A DNA stretch of 61,535 nt. Source: CAZXVW01 sp964644025. Lineage in GTDB: Bacteria; Acidobacteriota; Terriglobia; Bryobacterales; Bryobacteraceae. Numbering within the stretch: position 1 is the first letter of the stretch; each line of letters starts with the position of its first letter. The notes below the pieces were generated by a model. It had not been told where the DNA came from. It ran no database searches and saw only the letters and a program-made list of their open reading frames with translations. The position numbers and the translations under genes are program-made. The stretch is from positions 1 through 61,535 of the forward strand of contig CAZXVW010000003.1 of the NCBI GenBank assembly GCA_964644025.1, given 5' to 3'. Shown here piece after piece: positions 19,945-27,434 of this stretch.

Positions 19945-20414
19945 TGCGAGAGACGGTCTCGGTACTGGTGAAGAACGAGTTTGGGGTGCTGGCCCGGGTG
20001 GTGGACCTGTTCAGCACGCGCGGCTTCAACATTGACAGTCTCAACGTCGCCGAAACGCTCGATCCGGCGGTGTCGCGGATGACCATCGTGGTAAGCGGCG
20101 AGGAGAAAACCCTGGAGCAGGTTCGCAAACAACTCGGCAAGCTGGTGGACACGCTCCACGTCTCCGACTTCTCGAAAAGGCCTCATCTCGAGCAGGAGTT
20201 ATTGCTGATCAAACTCTCCACCCGGAAACGGCAGCTCGCCGAGCTGCTGGCGCTGGCACAAGCGTTCCACGCCGAGGTGGTGGACGTGGCCGAGGACAGT
20301 CTCACGCTTCGCCTCGCTGATAGTCCCGAGCGGATCAACGCGTTCCTGGCGGCGGCCGTCTCCGTTGGCGTGATGGAGATCGCCCGCAGCGGCCCCGTTG
20401 CCCTGGGCCGGTAA
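19944..20414 (+). CDS. ilvN: Acetolactate synthase small (regulatory) subunit
   Basis: 156 residues starting at the ATG that overlaps the ilvB stop (TGATG). The N-terminal ACT domain (about 1-75) starts VSVLVKNEFGVLARVVDLFSTRGFNIDSL. The C-terminal domain (about 80-156) includes ELLLIKLS and VSVGVMEIARSGPVALGR. Binds valine in known enzymes and activates the large subunit. Tightly coupled to ilvB. Confidence 0.95.
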   Translation: MRETVSVLVKNEFGVLARVVDLFSTRGFNIDSLNVAETLDPAVSRMTIVVSGEEKTLEQVRKQLGKLVDTLHVSDFSKRPHLEQELLLIKLSTRKRQLAELLALAQAFHAEVVDVAEDSLTLRLADSPERINAFLAAAVSVGVMEIARSGPVALGR

Positions 20415-20429
20415 CCGGCGCCTGCTCCG

Positions 20430-21197
20430 ATGTCTCGTTTCGAGAGGGAACCCGGACACCGCGCCTCCCAAGACCGCAGCGTCTTGCCGCCCAATCCATT
20501 CGAGCGACTGGCTGACCGTTACGACCGCTGGTTTGCATCACCGCCGGGGAGCTTGATCTTCGCCGGGGAAGTCGCCGCGCTGCGGGGGCTTTCCGGAATC
20601 GGCCGCGGGCGCTGGCTCGAAGTGGGCGTCGGCACGGGACGATTCGCCCGGGCGCTTGGAGTAAGGCTGGGCATTGACCCTTCCGCCAGGGTCCTCCAGA
20701 TGTCCCGGGCCCGCGGCATCCGTGTTTGCCGGGCAGCCGGCGAGGCGCTCCCTTTCGCCGACGGCGTCTTTGACGGCGTGCTGATGGTGGTGACCGTCTG
20801 TTTCCTGGCCGACCCGGGAACAGCCCTTCGCGAGTGCGCGCGGGTGCTCAAGCGCACGGGTCACCTGGTGGCGGGTCTGGTCCCCGCCGATAGCCCATGG
20901 GGGGAGTTCTACGCCCGCCAGAGCCGCCGGGGCCATCCGTTTTATTCCATCGCCCGGTTCTACAGAACCGCCGAAGTCATCAAGCTGGCCGCCCGGCAAG
21001 GGTTTAGGTTTGAAGAAGCGCGAAGCTGCCTGTTTTCCCCTCCCGAGAAACCTCTCACCGGTTCCCCACCCCGAGCCGGCATTGTTCCGGATGCGGGCTT
21101 CGTGGTGTTGAAATTCCGGAAAGAACTTCCCGAGGGGAGGAATCGAACGGCTGGGTGTTGTTCGAAAACCTTACCCCACCAGTCAGGCATAGAATGA
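20430..21197 (+). CDS. Class I SAM-dependent methyltransferase
   Basis: 255 residues. Motif I WLEVGVGTGRFARALG (about 61-76), the acidic loop LGIDPS, and the UbiE-like post-motif GEALPFADGVFDGVLMV and ECARVLKRTGHLV place it in the Methyltransf_11 group. The substrate is not evident. The last 20 residues (from PEGRNRTAG) look unlike the family and may be a read-through tail. It lies 15 bp after ilvN and 7 bp before the PaaK-like gene, so it is probably cotranscribed. Confidence 0.85.
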   Translation: MSRFEREPGHRASQDRSVLPPNPFERLADRYDRWFASPPGSLIFAGEVAALRGLSGIGRGRWLEVGVGTGRFARALGVRLGIDPSARVLQMSRARGIRVCRAAGEALPFADGVFDGVLMVVTVCFLADPGTALRECARVLKRTGHLVAGLVPADSPWGEFYARQSRRGHPFYSIARFYRTAEVIKLAARQGFRFEEARSCLFSPPEKPLTGSPPRAGIVPDAGFVVLKFRKELPEGRNRTAGCCSKTLPHQSGIE

Positions 21198-21204
21198 GTG
21201 AAAC

Positions 21205-22794
21205 ATGGCTTCTCTGGCGCGTGATGCCCGTATCTTCGTTCGGTTCGCCAGAGGCTTGAAGAACTTCCTCCGGGCACCGCTCGCGTTTCCCGAAGCCATC
21301 GCCATGATTGAAGCCCAGCGCCGGAGCCGGGAAAGCTCTTTTCTGCAACTTGTGGAGGAGAGCATCTACGGATACGGAAAGAGCCCTTACCGAGTGTTGC
21401 TGGAACAAGCGGGTATCGAGTACGGCGACGTGGTGGAGCTGGTGACTCGTGAGGGTGTGGAAGGTGGGCTGGAGCGCCTTTACCAGGCGGGCGTCTATAT
21501 CACTCTCGGCGAATTCAAGGGGAAACGGCCGATCCAGCGTTCCGGCTTCGAGTTGCCCGTGCGGGCCGAGGATTTTGACAACCCGCTGCTGCGACGCGAC
21601 CTGGAACTCGGAACGAGCGGCTCCCGGGGCCCGGCCCGGCTGGCAGCGGTGGATTTCGCCTTGCTGCGGGCCGACGCCGCCTGTCAGGCGGTTTTTCTGC
21701 GTACCTTCGCCCTGGAAGCGCGTCCGATGGCATTATGGAGGGCGGCACCACCCGGAGGCGCCGGGATCCGGCACATGATGATCCACGCCAAGCTCCGCCG
21801 GGTGCCGGAACGCTGGTTCTCGCAGCAGCCGGCCCGGTTGGGGAGCGCCCCCCTCCGGTCGTACCTGCTGACCCGGTTCACCGTCGGGGGTAGCCGGGCG
21901 GCAGGCGTGCCGATCCCTGCCCCGGAGTTTGTGCCGCTGGACGAGCCCGAAACGGTCGTCCGCTGGTTGGGAGAGATGCGTGCCAGGGCCGCGCCAGCCT
22001 GGCTGGATGCCAGCAGCAGTGCCGTGCTCCGCGTCTGCGCGGCGGCGAAGGAGCGCGGGATCGATATTTCGCAGACCTTTTTTCAGATGGGGGGAGACGC
22101 CTACACGCCCGCACGCCACCGGGTGGTGGCTGAGGCCGGGGCGCTCGGGTCGCTACATTACGCGATGATCGAATGCGGCACAATCGGCGTGGGTTGTCCG
22201 GAGCCGGTGGAAGTGGACGACGTTCACTTGCTGGAGCACAAGGTCGCGCTCATTCAACCAGCCGGCGGCGCAGGGAACAGGGGCGATTCGGCGGGCGCCT
22301 TGCGGTTAACTACACTCCTGCCCAGCACGCCGAAGGTGATGCTGAACGTTGAGGTCGGCGATCAGGGAAGGCTGTCCACGAGGTCCTGCGATTGCCCGCT
22401 GGGCCGGATTGGATTTCACCGCCATTTGGATACGATCCGGAGTTACGAAAAACTCACTTCCGAGGGCATGAGTATCCTGCCGGGCGACCTGCTGGTTCTG
22501 GTGGAAGATACACTGCCCGGTGCGTTCGGCGGGACTCCGGCCGATTACCAGTTTGTGGAAGAACAAGACGGCGATTTGCGGCGGGTCAGTATCCGGGTGA
22601 GCCCGCGCGTGGGGCGGATTGACGAGGACGCGCTGATAGAAACCGTGCTGCGCGCAATCAGCCGCGCCTCGCGCAGTCACCAGATGATGGCCGCGCATTG
22701 GCGCCAGGGACACACGCTGCGCGTTATCCGCCGGGAGCCGCTGGCCACCGCCTCCGGGAAAATCTTGCCTGTCCACATTTCTTCCCAGGAGTAA
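21205..22794 (+). CDS. PaaK-like adenylate-forming protein of unknown substrate
   Basis: 529 residues. I see the overall layout of phenylacetate-CoA-ligase-like ANL proteins: a phosphate-loop-like LGTSGSRGPARL (about residues 134-145), QMGGDAYTPARHRVVAEAGA (about 293-312), YAMIECGTIGVGCPEPVEVD, and a C-terminal RVSPRVGRIDEDAL region. The canonical TSGTTGxPK loop is altered, and no clear catalytic C-terminal Lys motif is recognisable apart from ASGKILPVH at the very end. A related MTase lies immediately upstream. Likely activates a carboxylic acid, with substrate and even activity unproven. Confidence 0.6.
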   Translation: MASLARDARIFVRFARGLKNFLRAPLAFPEAIAMIEAQRRSRESSFLQLVEESIYGYGKSPYRVLLEQAGIEYGDVVELVTREGVEGGLERLYQAGVYITLGEFKGKRPIQRSGFELPVRAEDFDNPLLRRDLELGTSGSRGPARLAAVDFALLRADAACQAVFLRTFALEARPMALWRAAPPGGAGIRHMMIHAKLRRVPERWFSQQPARLGSAPLRSYLLTRFTVGGSRAAGVPIPAPEFVPLDEPETVVRWLGEMRARAAPAWLDASSSAVLRVCAAAKERGIDISQTFFQMGGDAYTPARHRVVAEAGALGSLHYAMIECGTIGVGCPEPVEVDDVHLLEHKVALIQPAGGAGNRGDSAGALRLTTLLPSTPKVMLNVEVGDQGRLSTRSCDCPLGRIGFHRHLDTIRSYEKLTSEGMSILPGDLLVLVEDTLPGAFGGTPADYQFVEEQDGDLRRVSIRVSPRVGRIDEDALIETVLRAISRASRSHQMMAAHWRQGHTLRVIRREPLATASGKILPVHISSQE

Positions 22795-22989
22795 CGGTTC
22801 CGAACCAGTGGACCGTTGAATCGGCGTCCGCGGGCGCCTGTCCGGGAGTTCCCGGGGAACCGTTCACCGGCCGGCAGGCTATTGCGGAGCGGTGGCCGCC
22901 GGCGGCTCCACTTGCGGCCGCCCACCTCTCGGCCACAGCAGCGGGGCCGCCCATCCGGCAGTTGTCTGGGGGCCGCGCGCCGGCGCCGC

Positions 22990-23937
22990 TCAGCCGCCGG
23001 CTTGCTCGCCGGAGGTAAGCATTCGCGGGGACCCAATCTGGATCAGGCCGTTGTCCTCCGCCTGCTCCACGCCAGCCGCCGTGATCGAGTAACCGCCCCG
23101 GTCGGAGCGGTGGACCCAGCCTTTCTCCTTGAGATACCAAAGGCTGAACTCCAGGTGCTCCCGCGGGCAGCCGAGCAAGTCCTCGAGCGCATGGATCGTC
23201 ATGACGGGTTGATCCGGCTCTCGCATTCGTTTCGTGTACAGCAAGGACAAGATTCCCTTCCGCTTGCGCTGCTCCTCCTCCATCCCGTCGCCAGCGCCCT
23301 TCTGGTCAAAGATCTTCCATTGGAGGCGGCGGCGCCCGCGCCAACGGACATCGTAGGCGGCTCTTCGTTCCGGATCGCTGAGGACGCGATAGGCCTCCAG
23401 CACGCTCTTGAACCTTTCCGCGTCCCCGGTCCCGGCGTTGTCCGGGTGGAAGCGTTGAGCCAGGAGCCGGTAGACGCGATGAATGGTTTCCGGCTCCGCG
23501 TTGGGACTCAACTGGAGGATCTCGTAGTAGTCCGCCTCGGGGGGCGCGGCCGCTCCCATCTCCTCCGGGTGGTCGGCAAACGGGGAGTCGCCGTCACCGT
23601 CCTCCAGCTCAAGCCCCGCCCGGTAGGAGCCGTCCAGTTTCTCCAGGCACCAGGCAACGCGCACCCGCCGCTCCACCTCGCGGCGTCGTTTCCCCTCGCC
23701 GAATTTGCCCGTCACCGCAACCCGGCTTCCGACTTTGAGGGGCGCTGTCAGGGAAACGCCGATCCCGGCTTCGCTGTGATCCACCAGGTCCGCCGTCACC
23801 CACCGGGGATTACCCAGTCCGTCGGTGGTGCAGATCCGGAGAACATGGGAGCCTGAGGAACGGTTCCGTCCCGCCTTGCGCCTGCTTGCTCTGCCCGATG
23901 CCACGTTTTCTCCGGAATCTGAAAGCATATTCGGCAC
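22990..23937 (-). CDS. PilZ-DnaJ fusion protein with C-terminal winged-helix-like region
   Basis: 315 residues from GTG 23937; ATG 23928 is an alternative. The PilZ-like domain (about 31-112) keeps RASRRKAGRNR, DHSEAGIGVSL and YRAGLELED. The J domain (about 136-196) has YYEILQLSPNAEPETIHRVYRLLAQRF with an intact HPD (164-166). Residues about 245-310 (HALEDLLGCPREHLEFSLWYLKEKGWVHRSD) look like a winged helix. PilZ domains bind cyclic-di-GMP and J domains stimulate Hsp70, so the fusion may couple second messenger to chaperone. No Hsp70 gene is near. Confidence 0.8.
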   Translation of the reverse strand: MPNMLSDSGENVASGRASRRKAGRNRSSGSHVLRICTTDGLGNPRWVTADLVDHSEAGIGVSLTAPLKVGSRVAVTGKFGEGKRRREVERRVRVAWCLEKLDGSYRAGLELEDGDGDSPFADHPEEMGAAAPPEADYYEILQLSPNAEPETIHRVYRLLAQRFHPDNAGTGDAERFKSVLEAYRVLSDPERRAAYDVRWRGRRRLQWKIFDQKGAGDGMEEEQRKRKGILSLLYTKRMREPDQPVMTIHALEDLLGCPREHLEFSLWYLKEKGWVHRSDRGGYSITAAGVEQAEDNGLIQIGSPRMLTSGEQAGG

Positions 23938-24009
23938 TTTCGCGGGAACACTTTATCGGTCTACCGGTTCTGGCGAAGAAGGGAGAACCGCTGGAGGCGG
24001 CGCAGCGGC

Positions 24010-25416
24010 CTATCGAGGCTCCACTTCCGCCAGCCATCTCTCATGAAGCTGACGCAGGTGCTGGACAATCTCCGGCCGTTCGTGAGCGTAGTTTTTCCGC
24101 TCCGGCTGGGCGTCGGCGAGATTGCCCAGAAAGATTTGTTCCTCGCCGATGCCCTTGTTCTTGTGATCGTCGATCAGCTTCCAGTCGCCTTCCAGGACGG
24201 CCCAGCGGTCCTGCCATTGCCAGTGCATCACCGGGTGCGGCGAAGGCGCCTCCGGGGAGCGGAGCACGGGGAGCAGGCTCTTGCCGTCGAACGCCTGACG
24301 CGGCAAAGGAATCCCGCACAATTCGAGAACGGTCGGATAGAAATCGGCGATCGAAATCGCCTGGTGCCGGACGGCCCGCCAGGGGAGCCTGTCAGGATAG
24401 CTCACGATGGCCGGCACCAGCAGCCCGCCCTCGAAGAAGGTGTCCTTGTTGCCTCGCCATTTGCCGGTGTTCCCGCCGCCGTGATGGGCGCCGTAGTAAT
24501 GGCCTTTCGGATAACCGCTGGCATGGTTGTCGACGCTGATCGAGTAGTCCTCGATCGAGTAGCCGTTATCGCTGGCGAAGACGATGATCGTGTTGTCACG
24601 CAGGCCGAGCTCGTCGATCTTCTTGAGAATCCGCCCCATCCGGTCATCCACGGTGGAGACGACTGCCGCGTACGAGCGCCGTGGCATCGGCAGGTCCTTG
24701 TAACGCTCGGTGAACTTCTTGTCGGCCTGTTCGGGATAATGAGGCAGGCCGAAAGCCGCATAGAGAAAGAACGGCCGGTCGCGGTTCTCCTCCAGGAACC
24801 GCAGTGACTCGCGCACGACGATGTCCGGGAAATAGACGCCGGGCTCCCAGACTTCCTGCGTTCCCTTGTACAGGTCGTGGAAGCCTTTGCCGTGGAGGAA
24901 GTAATGGTTGTACTTGTCGATGAAACCGTCGCGGAAACCGTAGAACAGGTCAAAGCCCTGACGAGTCGGCCCGCTGTCGGCGGCGGCGCCCAGGTGCCAC
25001 TTGCCGAACAAGGCGGTTTCGTAGCCGTGGGCCTTGAGTGCCTCAGCCAGGGTCACCTCTTTCAGGGACATGTTGCGGCCGCGCGGCCCCTTCATATCCC
25101 CCTGTATCCAGTCGACCACGCCCGAACGCTGCGGCTGGCGCCCCGTCAGAAGCAGCGCCCGGGCCGGGCAGCACACCGTGTGGGCATAAGCCCGCGTGAA
25201 GCGCACGCCGCGCTCGGCCAGGGCGTCCATGTTGGGCGTGAACAAGTCCTTCGAGCCGTAACAGTTGGCGTCCAGGGCACCCTGATCGTCGGTGAGCAGG
25301 ATCACGACGTTGGGTCTTTTCCGGGGCGCCTGGCCGGCGAACAGCGCAGCGCCGCCCAGCCCGAATGAGGCCAGAAAGCGGCGGCGGGTGGTGGAGATTG
25401 CTTTAGATGACGGCAT
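24010..25416 (-). CDS. Tat-exported sulfatase
   Basis: 468 residues from ATG 25416, chosen because it opens a Tat signal (TTRRRFLASFGLGGAALFAG). Motifs: metal-binding LLTDDQGA, formylglycine site C82-C-P84-A-R86 followed by ALLLTGRQP, and the HWQWQDRWAVLEGDWKLIDD end typical of arylsulfatase A-like enzymes. Hydrolyses sulfate esters, probably of polysaccharides. Activity needs Cys82 conversion to formylglycine; no maturase gene is in the window. Its promoter region carries a TGGCACAAT element (see 25455-25463). Confidence 0.93.
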   Translation of the reverse strand: MPSSKAISTTRRRFLASFGLGGAALFAGQAPRKRPNVVILLTDDQGALDANCYGSKDLFTPNMDALAERGVRFTRAYAHTVCCPARALLLTGRQPQRSGVVDWIQGDMKGPRGRNMSLKEVTLAEALKAHGYETALFGKWHLGAAADSGPTRQGFDLFYGFRDGFIDKYNHYFLHGKGFHDLYKGTQEVWEPGVYFPDIVVRESLRFLEENRDRPFFLYAAFGLPHYPEQADKKFTERYKDLPMPRRSYAAVVSTVDDRMGRILKKIDELGLRDNTIIVFASDNGYSIEDYSISVDNHASGYPKGHYYGAHHGGGNTGKWRGNKDTFFEGGLLVPAIVSYPDRLPWRAVRHQAISIADFYPTVLELCGIPLPRQAFDGKSLLPVLRSPEAPSPHPVMHWQWQDRWAVLEGDWKLIDDHKNKGIGEEQIFLGNLADAQPERKNYAHERPEIVQHLRQLHERWLAEVEPR

Positions 25417-25834
25417 GATGAGTCCTCTTCCCCGACCGAATCGGGGAACCTGATATTGTGCCACACGGGCCGGCTCGGCTGCGGCGTGGCAGCAGGGTTG
25501 ACAGCCGGCAAACATCGCCGGAGACGCGCGGTGGCGCTGGCGGCCGCTTCAGCGGTCACAGCGAGTTCGCAGATTTTAATTGCTTGGTTTTCAATAAGTT
25601 GCCGCCCGGCGGCGACGTCGGCCCCTGGCCTGCCAGCCTATCATGGTGTGCGGTAGCTGGTTTTCGCCGGGAACCGGCGCAACACCGAAACGACGTCTTG
25701 CTCGGATCCGGCCGCCGCGACGGCGTCCCGCAACAGGAAACGCGGCGCGACGCGCGCTCGGCCGGGCCGCCGGATCGGTGTTTCCCCGCGGCGCGGAGGT
25801 CGCGGAAATCCTATCGAACCGTCAGGAGTAAACA
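25417..25834. other. 418-bp divergent intergenic region
   Basis: Lies between the minus-strand sulfatase and the plus-strand unknown cassette. It carries a TGGCACAAT extended -10-like element on the minus strand (25455-25463). A locally AT-rich patch lies at about 25571-25604 within very GC-rich DNA, and AGGAG is 8-12 nt upstream of the GTG at 25835. Open frames inside look like chance GC-rich frames. I see no RNA gene. Confidence 0.5.
25453..25463 (-). promoter_or_regulatory. Shared 11-mer TGGCACAATAT upstream of the sulfatase gene
   Basis: Read on the minus strand, TG-G-CACAAT resembles an extended -10 element giving a leader of about 32 nt before ATG 25416. The identical 11-mer occurs upstream of pyruvate carboxylase (30949-30959, minus strand). 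It may be a promoter element or an operator; no -35 is seen in either place. Confidence 0.3.
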
Positions 25835-26740
25835 GTGTCCATCATTTCGAATCCGAAAAAACTGAAGGTGCCGGACGAGCCCTTCTACCCGATCGATCGC
25901 CTTTACCTGTTCGACCGCCTGGATCGGTTGAGCTGGGAGAAGAAGTTCGGCGAGCAGGCGCCGCCGTGGGACAGGCGCTGCCGGAAGAAGTGCTGGGCCG
26001 ACACGTCGGTGCTGGCCGGCGTGGATGACCCGGATGCCAGCTACGTCGAATACGACTATTTCGACCTTTCATCCCGGTCATTTAAGAAGATGAAGCTCAC
26101 CGTCCGTGAAGCTTCGCGGCCAAACCTGCCCGGCCGTTACGTCTACCCGGAGTACATCATCGAACCGACGCCGGCCGTCATGATGAACCCGGACGGCGGG
26201 GAGCAGCCGCTGAATCCGCGGATCCTGTGCTACAAAGCGGAGGCCGAACAAGTCGCCCGGGAGCTTGGGGCCGCTGCCGTCGTGGAATCGAAGGCGTTCC
26301 GCTCCGGCCCGTTTGTCATTCACTGGAACGGGGAGCAGCGGCGGATGTGGCTGGTCCGGCTTGGGGCGAACTACCTCAGCGCCGCCGCGCTGGTCCAGGC
26401 GAAAGCCAAGAACGGCGTGGGCGCTCCCGGAAAGTGGCAGGTGCTGGAGAGCGGACAGCCGGTCTGGATTGCCGAACCTCAGGAAACCGGTGAGCATGAT
26501 CCGCGCCCGGAGGTTCCCATCCCCTGCCGTCGGCTGGCTGAAAACGAAGCCCTGTATCTGGGCCACCCGATGAAGGTGGTGGTTTATCGCACCGACATGG
26601 AGAGCGAGTACAATCAGCCCGGCGGCGCCGATTCCGGTGCTTTCCCAGCGGACCTGCGGACGACCCTGGAGCGGATCGATGCCAACGTGCAGCAGTTGCT
26701 GGCGCTCGCGGTGATGGACGCGGGAAAGGGGGAACGGTAG
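25835..26740 (+). CDS. Hypothetical protein, first gene of a three-gene cassette
   Basis: 301 residues from GTG 25835, preceded by a good AGGAG at 25825-25829. No signal peptide or membrane segment. The N-terminal half is aromatic and charged (PFYPIDRLYLFDRLDRLSWEKKF, then RRCRKKCW). The middle has PNLPGRYVYPEYIIEP. Residues about 275-296 (LRTTLERIDANVQQLLALAV) look like an amphipathic helix fit for oligomerisation. I do not recognise the family. Stop and next start overlap (TAGTG). Confidence 0.7.
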   Translation: MSIISNPKKLKVPDEPFYPIDRLYLFDRLDRLSWEKKFGEQAPPWDRRCRKKCWADTSVLAGVDDPDASYVEYDYFDLSSRSFKKMKLTVREASRPNLPGRYVYPEYIIEPTPAVMMNPDGGEQPLNPRILCYKAEAEQVARELGAAAVVESKAFRSGPFVIHWNGEQRRMWLVRLGANYLSAAALVQAKAKNGVGAPGKWQVLESGQPVWIAEPQETGEHDPRPEVPIPCRRLAENEALYLGHPMKVVVYRTDMESEYNQPGGADSGAFPADLRTTLERIDANVQQLLALAVMDAGKGER

Positions 26741-26949
26741 TGACTCCGGCACAGATTCTGGCTACCGTCCAGACCGTGGCCGCGGCGTTGACCGAGATCT
26801 TCCGCTGGCTCCAGACGCCGCAGGGCCAGCAGGTGGTGGAGCAGTCCCTGAAAGATCGCCAGAAGTGGGACGAGTTCTGGGCCCAGATAGCCAAGGGGAC
26901 ACAGAAGCTCTTTACTGGAGAGCTGTTCCGTGCGCCAGAGGAAAGCTGA
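26740..26949 (+). CDS. Small hypothetical protein, second gene of the cassette
   Basis: 69 residues from GTG 26740, overlapping the previous stop by one base. Mostly helical: a hydrophobic first helix (PAQILATVQTVAAALTEIFRWL) followed by an amphipathic Gln/Lys-rich segment (QQVVEQSLKDRQKWDEFW). No known family. Its end overlaps the next gene by 20 bp, so translation of the three is coupled. The small size and coupling suggest a structural or adaptor subunit. Confidence 0.6.
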   Translation: MTPAQILATVQTVAAALTEIFRWLQTPQGQQVVEQSLKDRQKWDEFWAQIAKGTQKLFTGELFRAPEES

Positions 26950-27418
26950 ACGGTGGAAACGGCAGTTTCTGGCCAACTTCGACGCGTGGTGCCGGCATTT
27001 CCGGGCGCCGGGCGTGGAGGTGCTGTCACCACTGCCGGACCGCGTGCTATACGAAGGAACCAGGCAGTGGGTCGCCTGGCTCGACAGCAATTGCCTTCCC
27101 TGGGACCTGGCGCTCGCCGAGCACAACCCGAGTCATTGCCCGTCGCCGACCGCGCTGCGCGGCTGGAGGGAAGAGCAACCTTTCGGCGCGGCCCAGTTCG
27201 TACTGCATCGGCCGGCGCCGCCGTTTCGGTCCGAGTGGCTGGAAGCCGATTTCGATGTGGGCAACCCAGCCGGCGGGCTACTGCCGCTGCTGGTGCACGC
27301 CGGCGAGTACATCTGGTACCGCCTGCCGAACCTGATCGGCCGGCCCACGCGGCTCACGAATCCCTTCTGGATCCGGAAGCTGCTACGACGCCGAGGAATT
27401 GACGTTCCCAAGGTGTGA
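26930..27418 (+). CDS. Hypothetical protein, third gene of the cassette
   Basis: 162 residues from GTG 26930 (AGAGCTG upstream). Soluble, Trp-rich: a basic N-terminus (QRKAERWKRQFLANFDAWC), then WVAWLDSNCLPWDLALAEHNP and a C-terminal region SEWLEADFDVGNPAGG...HAGEYIWYRL ending in TNPFWIRKLLRRRGIDVPKV. The C-terminal block of hydrophobic and basic residues looks like a conserved module, but I cannot name it. Converges on pyruvate carboxylase with a 16-bp gap. Confidence 0.6.
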   Translation: MRQRKAERWKRQFLANFDAWCRHFRAPGVEVLSPLPDRVLYEGTRQWVAWLDSNCLPWDLALAEHNPSHCPSPTALRGWREEQPFGAAQFVLHRPAPPFRSEWLEADFDVGNPAGGLLPLLVHAGEYIWYRLPNLIGRPTRLTNPFWIRKLLRRRGIDVPKV

Positions 27419-27434
27419 AGGAACGGGTGCGCGT

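Noticed and set aside
21130..21165. tRNA-like T-loop sequence (GTTCGATTC on the minus strand)
   Set aside because: The flanking bases cannot form the T-stem or a cloverleaf, and it lies inside the methyltransferase gene.
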